Part shown: positions 50,991 to 59,967 of the stretch, piece after piece
Layout of the letters: each line of letters begins with the position of its first letter
Numbering within the stretch: the first letter of the stretch is position 1
Origin: CAYOSF01 sp964406605
Lineage (GTDB): Bacteria; Chloroflexota; Dehalococcoidia; DSTF01; RBG-16-68-14
Length of the DNA: 64,000 nt
Assembly (NCBI GenBank): GCA_964406605.1
Contig: CAYOSF010000002.1
Span: forward strand, 248,001 to 312,000
Direction: 5' to 3'
Translations under genes and position numbers: made by a program
The notes under the pieces: model-generated
Database searches by the model: none
What the model was told of the DNA's origin: nothing
The model's input: only the letters and a program-made list of their open reading frames with translations

Positions 50991-52688
50991 TCAGGATGTC
51001 AGGCGGGCCTCTTCCTCGTCCGCAACCGACGGCTCGAGCTTCGTGAAGAGCGGCGTCGGCTCGCGCAGCGCCTGGCCCGGCACCGGGCGGTTCAGCTTCC
51101 AGCCATCCTGCAGGAGCGGCGTATCGTACCCCAAGTAGCCGTGCAGGCGCTCCGAGCTGAACGGCACGTAGGGCGAGAGGGCCACCTTCAGCCCGTTGAT
51201 CGCGCTGATCACGGTATACAGGCTACGCGCCGCCGCCGGCCGGTCGTCGGGCAGCGCCTTCCATGGGGCGGTCTCGTCCAAGAAGCGATTGGTGTCCTGG
51301 GCAAGGCTCATGGCTGCCGCCAGGCCGGCTCGAAATCGGCAGGCCCCCAAGTGTTGTCCCGCCTCCGCCAGCACCGACTCCGTGCGCTGGAGGAGGTGCT
51401 GGGAGCGAGCGTCCAGTTTTCCGGGTTCCGGCACCTTCCCGTCGAAATTGCGGTAGGTAAGGGTGAGCGCGCGATGCACCAGATTCCCCCACGTGGCCAC
51501 CAATTCGTTGTTGTTCCGGGAGACGAAGTCCTTCCAAGTGAAATCTGAGTCCGACGTTTCCGGCATCGTGGCGCACAGGTAGTAGCGGAACGCATCCGGA
51601 TCGTGGCGACCGATGAGGTCCGGGATCCAGATGGCCCAGTGCCGGCTTGTTGAAGCCTTCAAGCCCGCGACGGTGTTGTAGTGATTGGCAGGCACATCGT
51701 AGGGCAAGTTGAGGGGGCGACCCTCCGCGTCGCCATAGGCCATGAGCGTCGCCGGCAGGCTCAGAGCGTGAAAGAAGATGTTGTCCTTGCCGATGAAGTA
51801 GTAACTGCGGCAGTCCGGATTCTGCCAGAAGTCGCGCCAGGCGTCGGGTTCGCCCCGGCGCTGCGCCCACTCCTTGGCGGCCGAGAAATACCCGAGGACA
51901 TTCTCGAACCAGACATACACGCTCTTTCCCGGTCCAAGGTCCTCAATCGGCAGCGGGATCCCCCAAACCAGGTCGCGCGTAATTGCGCGGTCGCGCAGAC
52001 CTTCGTTGAGTAGGCCCAGGCTGAAGTTGCTGACGTGCTTCCTCCAGTGAGCCTGCCCCGAGATCCATTCGCGCAGACGGTCCTCATAGGCGCTCAGCCG
52101 AAGGAAGCAGTGCTCGGTCTCCCGCGGCTCCGGCGTGCCCCCGCACAGCTTGCAGCGCGGCTCGATGAGGTCCATTGCATCCAGAGTGCGGCTGCAGCTC
52201 TCGCATTCGTCGCCTCGCGCGCTCTCGTAGCCGCAATACGGACACGTTCCCTCTACATATCGATCCGGCAAGAAGCGATCCTCCGCGGGGCAGTACAGCA
52301 GGAGCATCGTGTCCTTGTAGATGTCACCTTGATTCCAGAGCTTGAGGAAGATGCTCTGCACGACCTCGCGGTGGTTCGCCGTGCCGGTGGTTGTGTACAG
52401 GTCCATCGTGATCCCAAGCCAGGCGAGGGATTCCACGAAGCTGCGGTGAAAGCCGTCTACCACGTCTTGGAGAGAGCGCCCCTCCTGTTCCGCCCGGACC
52501 GTGACAGGTGTGCCGTGCTGGTCGCTCCCCGACACCATGAGCACCCGGTCGCCGCGCAGTCGATGGTAGCGCGCCAAGCAGTCCGCCGGCAGAAAGCTGC
52601 CCACAATCTGGCCCTGGTGCAGCGGACCGTTCGCGTACGGCCAGGCGACGCCGATGAAGATCGTCTCAGTCACGTGCGACTCACCCAA
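50991..52688 (-). CDS. metG: Methionyl-tRNA synthetase with divergent KMSKS
   Basis: A 565-residue class I synthetase. The HIGH-like motif is in YANGPLHQGQIVG. The zinc knuckles are CPYCGYESARGDECESC and CKLCGG. The KMSKS loop appears as LKASTSRHW, a clear departure from consensus. No C-terminal tRNA-binding EMAP domain is present. The frame and other motifs (NVLGYFSAAKEW, FYIGKDNI-type segment) are intact, so it should be functional. An internal start after MGESHV is possible. Confidence 0.93.
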   Translation of the reverse strand: MGESHVTETIFIGVAWPYANGPLHQGQIVGSFLPADCLARYHRLRGDRVLMVSGSDQHGTPVTVRAEQEGRSLQDVVDGFHRSFVESLAWLGITMDLYTTTGTANHREVVQSIFLKLWNQGDIYKDTMLLLYCPAEDRFLPDRYVEGTCPYCGYESARGDECESCSRTLDAMDLIEPRCKLCGGTPEPRETEHCFLRLSAYEDRLREWISGQAHWRKHVSNFSLGLLNEGLRDRAITRDLVWGIPLPIEDLGPGKSVYVWFENVLGYFSAAKEWAQRRGEPDAWRDFWQNPDCRSYYFIGKDNIFFHALSLPATLMAYGDAEGRPLNLPYDVPANHYNTVAGLKASTSRHWAIWIPDLIGRHDPDAFRYYLCATMPETSDSDFTWKDFVSRNNNELVATWGNLVHRALTLTYRNFDGKVPEPGKLDARSQHLLQRTESVLAEAGQHLGACRFRAGLAAAMSLAQDTNRFLDETAPWKALPDDRPAAARSLYTVISAINGLKVALSPYVPFSSERLHGYLGYDTPLLQDGWKLNRPVPGQALREPTPLFTKLEPSVADEEEARLTS

Positions 52689-52719
52689 ACAAGTGCGGTC
52701 AGTCTATCATGCGCCCAAT

Positions 52720-53571
52720 CTAGGAGACAGGTGCCTCAGGTTCATCGGCTCGCTGCAGCGCGAGCCAGCGCCCATAGACGTCGCCGCGCACCAATCCGGA
52801 TCGCCGTGAGACCTCTCGGACGGCGTCCCGGGCGTGCATGCCCTGCGCCATCATCGTGCGTAGCTGCCCGTCCACGCTGGCCGGCACTTCACGCTTCGGT
52901 TTGGCCTCTGTCGAACCTTCGATCACGAGGGTGAACTCGCCGCGCGGCTGTGGGAAGTGCTCGATAGCTTCAGAAACCGTGCCCCGAAAGAACTCCTCGT
53001 GCAGCTTCGTGATCTCCCGGCAGACAGTGATCCTGCGGTCGCCGAACACTTCGAGTAGGTCTGCCAGCGCCTGTCGCAGTCGTCGCGGCGTCTCGAAGGC
53101 CACCAGCGTGTCCGTCATCGCGGCCATCTGCCGCAGAAGGCGGCGACGGTGGCTGGCTTGACGCGGCAGAAAGCCCAGATAGTGGAAACGCCTTGTGGAG
53201 AGACCGGAGGCGGCGAGAGCAGCGGTGATCGCCGATGGCCCGGGCACCGGCACTACTCGGTAGCGGGACGCAACGGCTGCCTCAACCAGATGTACGCCCG
53301 GATCGCTGATCGCAGGCATGCCCGCCTCGGAGACAAGGGCCACATCGCCTTCACTGAGCGCCTGCAGGATGACCGGCGTGCGCGATCGCCTGTTGCGTTC
53401 TGTGTAGCTCACGAGTCGAAGCCCTCGGAGCCCATGACGCGTCATGAGCTTGCGAAACGTGCGCGTGTCTTCAGCGGCAATGAGGGACGCATCGCCCAAG
53501 ATGCGGATCGCTCTTAGAGTGATGTCCTCCATGTTGCCGATCGGCGTGGCTACGAGATAGAGGATTCCCAT
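52720..53571 (-). CDS. rsmI: 16S rRNA 2'-O-ribose C1402 methyltransferase RsmI
   Basis: About 283 residues. The N-terminus GILYLVATPIGNMEDITLRA and the motifs AAEDTRTFRKLM, SEAGMPAISDPG and VPVPGPSAITAALAASG are diagnostic of the tetrapyrrole-methylase-fold RsmI. ATG 53571 is chosen because it sets MGILYLVATPIGN at the N-terminus. The open frame runs 23 codons further upstream without support. Confidence 0.95.
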   Translation of the reverse strand: MGILYLVATPIGNMEDITLRAIRILGDASLIAAEDTRTFRKLMTRHGLRGLRLVSYTERNRRSRTPVILQALSEGDVALVSEAGMPAISDPGVHLVEAAVASRYRVVPVPGPSAITAALAASGLSTRRFHYLGFLPRQASHRRRLLRQMAAMTDTLVAFETPRRLRQALADLLEVFGDRRITVCREITKLHEEFFRGTVSEAIEHFPQPRGEFTLVIEGSTEAKPKREVPASVDGQLRTMMAQGMHARDAVREVSRRSGLVRGDVYGRWLALQRADEPEAPVS

Positions 53572-53813
53572 GAGCTGGCAGAGAACGTCTACTAGTCTAT
53601 GTTTTTGTACAGTTTTCTCGGTTTCAGGGCCAGTAGGCATTGACGCCGAAGTCAGGGGTCTGCTAGAGTTCGGGAAAGTAAGGCCTCACTTCACCGTTAG
53701 CAATCGTGACATCGACGGCGACAACTTCCGAATGCTGGCAGGGACGCCCCCGCCGGCCTCGATCCGCATATCCCAAAGCGGGCGGGGACCGGCAACCAGA
53801 GAGGAGGTAGGGC

Positions 53814-54956
53814 ATGTCCATCCCCCAGACCAAGCAGATGCGGCGCGCTTACGGCTTCGACGAGGTCGCCATCGTCCCGGGCGACGTCACCGTGAACCCG
53901 GCGATGACGGAAGTCTCATTCAGCATCGACCATCTGGAGTTTCCGCTTCCCATGATGGCGGCAGCCATGGACGCTGTCGTCGATCCCCGCTTCGCGATCG
54001 AATTCGCCAAGATAGGCGGGCTGGCCGTCCTCAATCTCGAAGGCGTCCAGACCCGATACGATGACCCGGATTCTGTCTTGGAGGAGATCGCCTCAGCCCC
54101 GCAGAAGGAGGCGACGGCGCTGCTCCAGAAGGCCTATGCCGCACCGATCCGGCAGAAGCTCATCGGCGAACGCATTCAAGAGATCAAGCGTGCCGGCGTG
54201 GTCTGCGCGGCATCGTGCACTCCAGCGAACACGAAGAAGTTCTCGCCTCTGGCCAAGGAAGCAGGCATTGACGCGCTCGTTGTGCAATCCACCGTCACCA
54301 GTGCGCGGCACATATCCTACAGCGAACGCGGCCTCATCTTCCCCGAGCTGGTGGAGCAGATGGCTCCTGTGCCGGTCGTGGTCGGCAACACGGTAAGCTT
54401 CAGCGCCTGCAAGGAGATGTTGGAGACCGGAGTGTCCGCGGTCCTGGTAGGGGTGGGGCCAGGTTCCGCATGTACTTCGCGGGAGGTTCTGGGCATCGGT
54501 GTGCCTCAGGTCACAGCCTCGATCGATTGCGCCGCCGCCCGCGACCAGCACTACCGTGAGACGGGGCGCTACGTGCCCATCATCACCGATGGCGGCATTC
54601 GCAGCGGCGGTGACCTGTGCAAGTCCTTCGCCGCAGGCGCCGATGCTGTCATGCTCGGCTCCATCCTGGCGGGCTGCAAGGAAGCCCCCGGACGCGGCCA
54701 CCACTGGGGCATGGCGACGCCCCACGCGGATCTACCGAGGGGTGTCCGCGTTTCGGTTGGAGTGGATACCTCCCTTCAGCAAGTGCTCTTCGGTCCCTCG
54801 TCCCGTACCGATGGCACGGAGAACCTTGTGGGCGCTCTGCGCACCGCGATGGGCATGTGCGGCGCCCGTACTATCCGAGACTTCCAGCAGGTCGACCTGG
54901 TGGTCGCTCCAGCCATCAAGACAGAGGGCAAACAGATCCAGCGGGCCCAGAGCTGA
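53814..54956 (+). CDS. GuaB3-type IMP dehydrogenase family protein
   Basis: A 380-residue TIM-barrel protein. It lacks the CBS insert of normal GuaB. The catalytic loop is GVGPGSACTSREVLGIGVPQ, with the nucleophile Cys. ITDGGIRSGGDLCKSFAAGADAVMLGS carries the phosphate site. The N-terminus (GFDEVAIVPGDVTVNP) matches the GuaB3 subfamily of Actinobacteria, Chloroflexota and cyanobacteria. Whether it makes XMP or acts on GMP is not decided by sequence. GAGGAGG precedes the ATG. Confidence 0.9.
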   Translation: MSIPQTKQMRRAYGFDEVAIVPGDVTVNPAMTEVSFSIDHLEFPLPMMAAAMDAVVDPRFAIEFAKIGGLAVLNLEGVQTRYDDPDSVLEEIASAPQKEATALLQKAYAAPIRQKLIGERIQEIKRAGVVCAASCTPANTKKFSPLAKEAGIDALVVQSTVTSARHISYSERGLIFPELVEQMAPVPVVVGNTVSFSACKEMLETGVSAVLVGVGPGSACTSREVLGIGVPQVTASIDCAAARDQHYRETGRYVPIITDGGIRSGGDLCKSFAAGADAVMLGSILAGCKEAPGRGHHWGMATPHADLPRGVRVSVGVDTSLQQVLFGPSSRTDGTENLVGALRTAMGMCGARTIRDFQQVDLVVAPAIKTEGKQIQRAQS

Positions 54957-54986
54957 GCAAAGCAGGCGCCCTCGAATCGTCTTGCC

Positions 54987-55892
54987 CTAGGTAGTGGCTG
55001 TTCGCCGCTGCTTCGTAGCTTCCACAATCAGCATTCGATCGAGTCCGGCGAGATCCCGCTTCGTTTCGACGTGGGCGCTCTGAAACGCTACGCGCGCGGC
55101 GTCACGCAGCCGCCGCCCCTGATTCCATGCGTGCTCCACGAGAAGCAGCCCTCCCTGGCGCAGGCACCTCGGCGCCTGCGCCAGCAATTCCTCGATGATC
55201 TCGGTGCCACGTCGGCCGGCGCGAAGCGCCTCCTGCGGTTCATGCGCACGGATCTCGGGAGGCAGCTTCCGGTAGGCGACGGTAGGCACGTATGGCAGGT
55301 TGGCAACAATGAGGTCGAAGCGGACACGAAGCGATTCCAGCAATGTCCCCTGGATGAGGTCAACGCGCCCGGCCACGCCGTGTGCCGCGGCATTGCGCCG
55401 CGCCAGCTCGAGTGCAGGCCGCGACCTATCGACCGCGATGACGCGAGCTTCCTGCAATTGATGAGCCAGAGCCACAGCGATAGCCCCGTTGCCCGTCCCC
55501 ACGTCAGCGATAACGACAGTCCGACTGCCGCCGACGGCGCCGCGCCCATGCTTCCGCCTCTTGCGGCGCACGAATCCGATAGCGTGTTCGACCAGCAGCT
55601 CAGTCTCCGGCCTGGGGATGATGGCGGCGGGCGTGCATTGCAAGTCGATTCCGTAGAACTCTCTGTGTCCAACGATGTAGCCAGAAGGCTCTCGGGCGAG
55701 CCGACGGGCGAGCAGGGTCTCGAAGGCCGCCCGCTCGTTCATGCGGAGAGACTCCCGAAGTCGCGCAAGCACAGCCTCGCGGCCGATGTGAAGTGCATGG
55801 GCGAGGAGGACTTCTGCCTCCAGGCGCGCATCTTCGATCTCACCCGCCCGGAGCCGCGCCGTAGCGTCGTGCAGCGTTTCGGCTAGGGTCAC
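54987..55892 (-). CDS. prmC: Release factor glutamine methyltransferase PrmC
   Basis: A 301-residue protein. The N-terminal helical release-factor-binding domain ends near GYIVGHREFYGIDL. The SAM motif is IADVGTGNGAIAVALA. The substrate motif is NLPY, a variant of the usual NPPY. It methylates the GGQ glutamine of RF1/RF2, and prfA lies just upstream on the same strand. Confidence 0.93.
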   Translation of the reverse strand: MTLAETLHDATARLRAGEIEDARLEAEVLLAHALHIGREAVLARLRESLRMNERAAFETLLARRLAREPSGYIVGHREFYGIDLQCTPAAIIPRPETELLVEHAIGFVRRKRRKHGRGAVGGSRTVVIADVGTGNGAIAVALAHQLQEARVIAVDRSRPALELARRNAAAHGVAGRVDLIQGTLLESLRVRFDLIVANLPYVPTVAYRKLPPEIRAHEPQEALRAGRRGTEIIEELLAQAPRCLRQGGLLLVEHAWNQGRRLRDAARVAFQSAHVETKRDLAGLDRMLIVEATKQRRTATT

Positions 55893-56066
55893 AGGGCCAT
55901 GATACCGACGGTGCGCGAGTCATCAACCCACACCGAAGCGGAAAGATGGACGGCACGTGCGGTTCCTGACATGAGGCAGGCACCGTCGAGCGGATCCGCG
56001 ACCCGGCAGGCGCCACAGGGCAAAACAAGAACCAGGATGCCAGCCACCGGGCGAGCGGAGCGTCCT

Positions 56067-57155
56067 TTAGATCATCCCCTGTTGCTCTATCTGCTTGGCC
56101 TGCTCGCTTGTGGCGACTGCGTCGATGAGTTCGTCGAGGCCGCCATCGAGGATGGCCGGTAGGTTGTGCAACGTAAGGCCGATCCGGTGGTCGGTCACGC
56201 GGTCCTGGGGGAAATTGTACGTCCGAATCTTCTCCGATCGCTCGCCCGAGCGCACCTGGCCGCGGCGTGTCTCGCTAAGCTCATCCTTCTGCTCTTGTTC
56301 CCTCATTGCGAGCAGCCGAGCGCGCAGTACGGACATCGCCTTCGTGCGGTTCTTGTACTGGGACCGCTCGTCCTGGCAACTCGCCACGAGCCCGGTGGGA
56401 ACGTGCGTGATGCGCACCGCTGAAGCTACCTTCTGGACGTTCTGGCCGCCGTGGCTGCTCGCGTGGAATATGTCGACGCGGAGGTCGTTCTCGTCGATCT
56501 CCACCTCCACGTCCTCTGCCTCCGGCAATACCGCAACGGTTGCCGCGGAGGTATGGAGACGGCCCTGCGCTTCGGTTTGGGGGACCCGCTGGACTCGATG
56601 TACCCCGCTCTCATACTTCAGGCGAGAGTAGGCACCCTTGCCGTGGACCTCGAAGATGATCTCCTTGAGGCCGCCGATGCCTGTTTCGTTTGTCGAGAGA
56701 ACCTCCATACCCCAGCCCCTGAAGTCAGCGTATCGGGAGTACATGCGATAGAGGTCAGCGGCAAAGAGCGCTGCCTCCTCGCCTCCGGTGCCGGCACGGA
56801 TCTCAACGATGACGTCGCGTTCATCGTGCGGGTCCTTGGGCAGGAGCGCGCGCTTCAGCCGATCCTCAAGTGACTCCATACGCTCGGCAATCGTCTCTAT
56901 TTCCTCGCGGGCGAGCGCCGCGAGTTCAGCATCGGCACCCTCAGCTACCAGAGATCGGGCGTCTCCCAGCGATCGTTCGGCCTCTTGGTAGTCGCGATAA
57001 AGGCCTACGATCTCCTCCAACGCCGCCCGCTCACGAGCCAGGGACAGGACCCGCTCGTGATTCACAGCCACGTCCGGCTCGGCCATCTCGGCCGTTAGCT
57101 CATCGAACCGTTTCTCAATCGCAGCAAGGCGATCCCACATTGTCGTCACAGTCAT
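56067..57155 (-). CDS. prfA: Peptide chain release factor 1
   Basis: A 362-residue class I release factor. The stop-codon tripeptide region is RVPQTEAQGRLHTS (PxT = PQT). The catalytic GGQ is in SSHGGQNVQK. Coiled-coil domain 1 is at residues 10-100. Followed by prmC after 174 bases. An extended -10 promoter lies upstream. Confidence 0.96.
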   Translation of the reverse strand: MTVTTMWDRLAAIEKRFDELTAEMAEPDVAVNHERVLSLARERAALEEIVGLYRDYQEAERSLGDARSLVAEGADAELAALAREEIETIAERMESLEDRLKRALLPKDPHDERDVIVEIRAGTGGEEAALFAADLYRMYSRYADFRGWGMEVLSTNETGIGGLKEIIFEVHGKGAYSRLKYESGVHRVQRVPQTEAQGRLHTSAATVAVLPEAEDVEVEIDENDLRVDIFHASSHGGQNVQKVASAVRITHVPTGLVASCQDERSQYKNRTKAMSVLRARLLAMREQEQKDELSETRRGQVRSGERSEKIRTYNFPQDRVTDHRIGLTLHNLPAILDGGLDELIDAVATSEQAKQIEQQGMI

Positions 57156-57650
57156 CCAACGCGCACTCGGTCTCCAGAGAGAACCGCTCTCAGCCTCTCA
57201 GCAAATCCTGCCTGTCGGATTATACCAGTCCGTCTCAAAGGCCCCGGCAGCGCACTACGCGCCCGGCTGATCATTCTTTACATAACACAGGGCCCCTGGG
57301 TGCGAGCTCGCCTGCTTGCCGACTGGCAGGGGCGGGGCGGGCACGGAGAAGTTCGCGAGCCAGTCCAAGCACCAGCTTCTGTGAGCGTCTTGCAGCGGTT
57401 CCTGATCCTCGGCAAGTCGCTCTCGCGTTGGGCAGCGGGGTGGGAGGGGTTCGGACACGCGTCCCGACGAGGATCTGGCCTCAGAAGTGGTAGCAGCTAC
57501 GAGACGTGAGACAGATGGCCCAGCGCTCTGAACCTATTGCGCCTTCCGCGGGCATGCCGATCGAATTTTGCTGGTGGGAAGGCATCAGATTCCTCGCCGA
57601 ATGACCGTTACTATAGTGAGGAGCTCCGCATTGCGCGGGGACCTGTGCAT
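57156..57650. other. Divergent intergenic region
   Basis: About 495 bases. The prfA side has an extended -10 on the minus strand, TGG-TATAAT (57219-57224 plus flank). The other side has TATAGT at 57612-57617 before the J-like gene. Between them a small inverted repeat CCTGC/GCAGG lies near 57310-57330. I see no RNA gene or trustworthy reading frame in the middle. Confidence 0.4.
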
Positions 57651-58439
57651 ATGGTCGCGCAGCCGGAAGAGATCGGACCGCCCTTCAAGGACTACTGCCT
57701 GATTCTCCAACTCCATCCGGAGGCGGACGCCGAGATGGTGGACGCGGCATATTGGCACCTGGCAAAACGCTACAGCGACGCCAGGCGAACCGACTCGTCG
57801 GCCAAGGCGAAGATGGACGATCTAAATGAAGCCTACAGCGTCCTCCGTTCTCCGACTCGCAGAGACGAATACCTCCGGATTCGAAACGCTGTCCTCGGCG
57901 AAGGAACTCTGCCAGCGCCCCCTGAACCCGCGCCGGAGGCGCCGCCGTTAACGGTGATGGAGAAGCAGCGACCCAGACCGCCGGAGGAGACCGCGGCTTC
58001 CCAGCCTACCGGGGGGCATCATTCCGGTCTTGCGAGATTCAGCGTGCCGCGCTGGCAAAACGCTCTGGTCGCGGTTCTGATCCTGACCCTGGGCAGTGCA
58101 GCACTTGTCGCCGGGGCGCACCCGGCCATGGTGGCCGGGCTTCTTGTCATAGCAGTCTCACTCGCCACAGTCCCGCTACTACGCAGGCTCCCCTCGCTGC
58201 CAGTACCCTCCGGGCTGCCCTCACTGCGCCCTCCAGCTATCCGCATCCGCGGGCCGGCTCCGAAGCCGCGCACCGACACCACCCTCGATGCCGATGCCAT
58301 CCGTGAGTCCACGCAGAACAGACGCAGCCGACTCCGCGAGGGCAACTCCGCGGAAGCTTCGTGGACGACTACTGCGATCGACACCCATTCAGAACCTCGA
58401 CCGCAACAGGACCACAGCGACGACCCCACAGTAGCCTAG
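57651..58439 (+). CDS. Membrane protein with degenerate J-like domain
   Basis: About 262 residues. Residues 12-75 resemble a DnaJ J-domain (YCLILQLHPEADAEMVDAAYWHLAKRY and LNEAYSVLRSPTRRDEYLR given by ends). The essential HPD tripeptide is replaced by YSDAR, so DnaK activation is unlikely. A Pro-rich linker, two hydrophobic helices (about 137-178) and a polar C-terminal tail follow. ATG 57651 is favoured because TATAGT lies about 33 bases before it. No recognised function; perhaps a membrane scaffold. Confidence 0.6.
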   Translation: MVAQPEEIGPPFKDYCLILQLHPEADAEMVDAAYWHLAKRYSDARRTDSSAKAKMDDLNEAYSVLRSPTRRDEYLRIRNAVLGEGTLPAPPEPAPEAPPLTVMEKQRPRPPEETAASQPTGGHHSGLARFSVPRWQNALVAVLILTLGSAALVAGAHPAMVAGLLVIAVSLATVPLLRRLPSLPVPSGLPSLRPPAIRIRGPAPKPRTDTTLDADAIRESTQNRRSRLREGNSAEASWTTTAIDTHSEPRPQQDHSDDPTVA

Positions 58440-58505
58440 GCTGAATAACGCGCACGCTCGGGGCCCGATTACGCCTCTTGGCGCGCCGCGATTACCAGAG
58501 TGTTA

Positions 58506-58533
58506 TGATCGCACTATATATGTTATGTGATCT
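58506..58533. other. Candidate dif-like XerC/XerD recombination site
   Basis: A 28-base AT-rich patch between two convergent genes has the 11-6-11 layout of dif. The left arm is TGATCGCACTA, the centre TATATG and the right arm TTATGTGATCT. By hand it matches 18 of 28 positions of the Bacillus subtilis dif sequence as I recall it, with the XerD arm (TTATGT..) best conserved. It stands out sharply from the GC-rich surroundings. The alternative is a promoter or operator. Confidence 0.35.
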
Positions 58534-58577
58534 AACGAAGGTCCCATAGCGGGCGCAGACCGGCACGGGGCACCGTC

Positions 58578-58817
58578 TCATCCCTGGTCCGGAAACGTCA
58601 CTAGCGAGGTAGTGCTCTCAACACCTGGAATGGTCCGGATATGCTCGCCGAGGATGGAGGGAACATCGGCGAGATCCTCAACCTCGAGTTCCGCGACAAT
58701 GTCATACGGGCCCATGACCTCGTGACACTCGCTGACGCCCTCGATCTTCTGCAGCGCCGAATACACGGACCTCGTCGTACCTGGGTTCGCCACCACCAGC
58801 ACATACGCCTTGATCAT
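58578..58817 (-). CDS. Stand-alone Lrp/AsnC ligand-binding (RAM) domain protein
   Basis: A 79-residue protein that is only the effector domain of Lrp/AsnC regulators. It begins KAYVLVVANPGTTRSVYSAL, followed by GVSECHEVMGPYDIVAELEV and a C-terminal IPGVESTTSLV. No helix-turn-helix is present. Such proteins form oligomeric amino-acid sensors. GGGAGGT precedes the ATG. Confidence 0.88.
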   Translation of the reverse strand: MIKAYVLVVANPGTTRSVYSALQKIEGVSECHEVMGPYDIVAELEVEDLADVPSILGEHIRTIPGVESTTSLVTFPDQG

Positions 58818-59199
58818 GAATCGACCTCCCTGCTGTCGCGCCGTATGCTTTCGACCGTCGGCAAAGACGCGCTTGGACTATCGTATTGCTACACTACTAC
58901 ACTCCCTCGGAGGCTGGGTCAATCGAAGTGAGAAGCCAAGGGATCGGTGTGTATTCTTATGTCTAGTTATGGCCCCGGCGCCATAATCCTCGTCTACGGC
59001 CGGCACGGATCGCCAATCGGGAAGGCATCGCCTCCTCGCTCGCCCCTGCGGCGAATGAAGGCACATTCACTTGCCCTCTGTGTCTCACATGTCCTGACAC
59101 ACCACGCCAATTGACCCTCACTTGCCCGTTTCGTAAGATACGGACACCCCCGTGCGGGGGTCCGAGTGGCACCATGCACACGCAGGAAACGGAGTAGCT
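58818..59199. other. Divergent promoter region
   Basis: About 380 bases. A minus-strand TTGACC (58917-58922) may serve the RAM gene, with only a weak -10. On the plus strand TTGACC (59111-59116), 17 bases and TAAGAT (59134-59139) form a promoter for the synthetase gene. A hairpin with CCCCC/GGGGG pairing (59142-59163) lies in its leader. No gene is seen here. Confidence 0.45.
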
Positions 59200-59895
59200 A
59201 TGACAATTCGTGGCATCATTAACAAAGCGCGCAAAGAAGGCCGTACGATCCTCTCCGAGGTTGAGGCAAAGCAGGTGCTGGCCAAGGCCCGCATCCCGGT
59301 CGTCGAAGCGCGGCTCGCCACCACAAGACAGGAAGCTGTGTCTGTGGCAAAAGAACTGGGCTACCCAGTGGTACTGAAGGTTGTCTCGCCACAGATAACG
59401 CACAAGACCGATGTCGGCGGCGTCAAGCTGGATCTCGGTACCGCCAAGGAGGTACGGGCTGCCTTTGACGAGATCATGAAGGCCGCCCGCCGTGCCGAAC
59501 CCAAAGCAACCATCGATGGCGTTTCCGTCCAACGCATGGCGGAACCCGGCATTGAGGTGATCGTGGGCATGACCACAGATGCCCAATTCGGCCCAGTCCT
59601 CATGTTCGGCCTCGGGGGCGTCTTGGTCGAAGTGCTGAAAGATGTCGCCTTTCGAGTGGTGCCCATCACTGCCCGAGATGCCCGTCAGATGCTGCGTGAC
59701 ATTCAGGCCTTCCCCCTTCTCCAGGGATATCGCGGCCAGGAGCCGGCGGATCTCAAGGCGCTTGAGGGGATGCTGCTCAAGCTGTCCAAGTTCATCGAAC
59801 GGCAGCCGGACATCGCCGAGCTGGATCTGAACCCTGTGTTCGCTTATCCGAAGGGCGCCGTGGCCGTGGACGCCCGTGTTGTTCTAAAGACCTAG
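59200..59895 (+). CDS. ADP-forming acyl-CoA synthetase, beta (ATP-grasp) subunit
   Basis: A 231-residue ATP-grasp protein. Motifs are GYPVVLKVVSPQITHKTDVGGVKL, MAEPGIEVIVGMTTDAQFGPVLMFGLGG (ends) and DIAELDLNPVF. This is the beta part of the ADP-forming acetyl-CoA/acyl-CoA synthetase that makes ATP from acyl-CoA in anaerobes, or acyl-CoA in reverse. The alpha part follows on the same strand, so the enzyme is split, in the order beta-alpha. ATG 59200 was chosen after GGAG. Confidence 0.9.
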   Translation: MTIRGIINKARKEGRTILSEVEAKQVLAKARIPVVEARLATTRQEAVSVAKELGYPVVLKVVSPQITHKTDVGGVKLDLGTAKEVRAAFDEIMKAARRAEPKATIDGVSVQRMAEPGIEVIVGMTTDAQFGPVLMFGLGGVLVEVLKDVAFRVVPITARDARQMLRDIQAFPLLQGYRGQEPADLKALEGMLLKLSKFIERQPDIAELDLNPVFAYPKGAVAVDARVVLKT

Positions 59896-59967
59896 CAGGA
59901 GCTGAAGCGCCGGGGCTCGCTCGCACGATCGGACGTCCGCCGCACGTCACCTTCCGCAAGCACCCCG

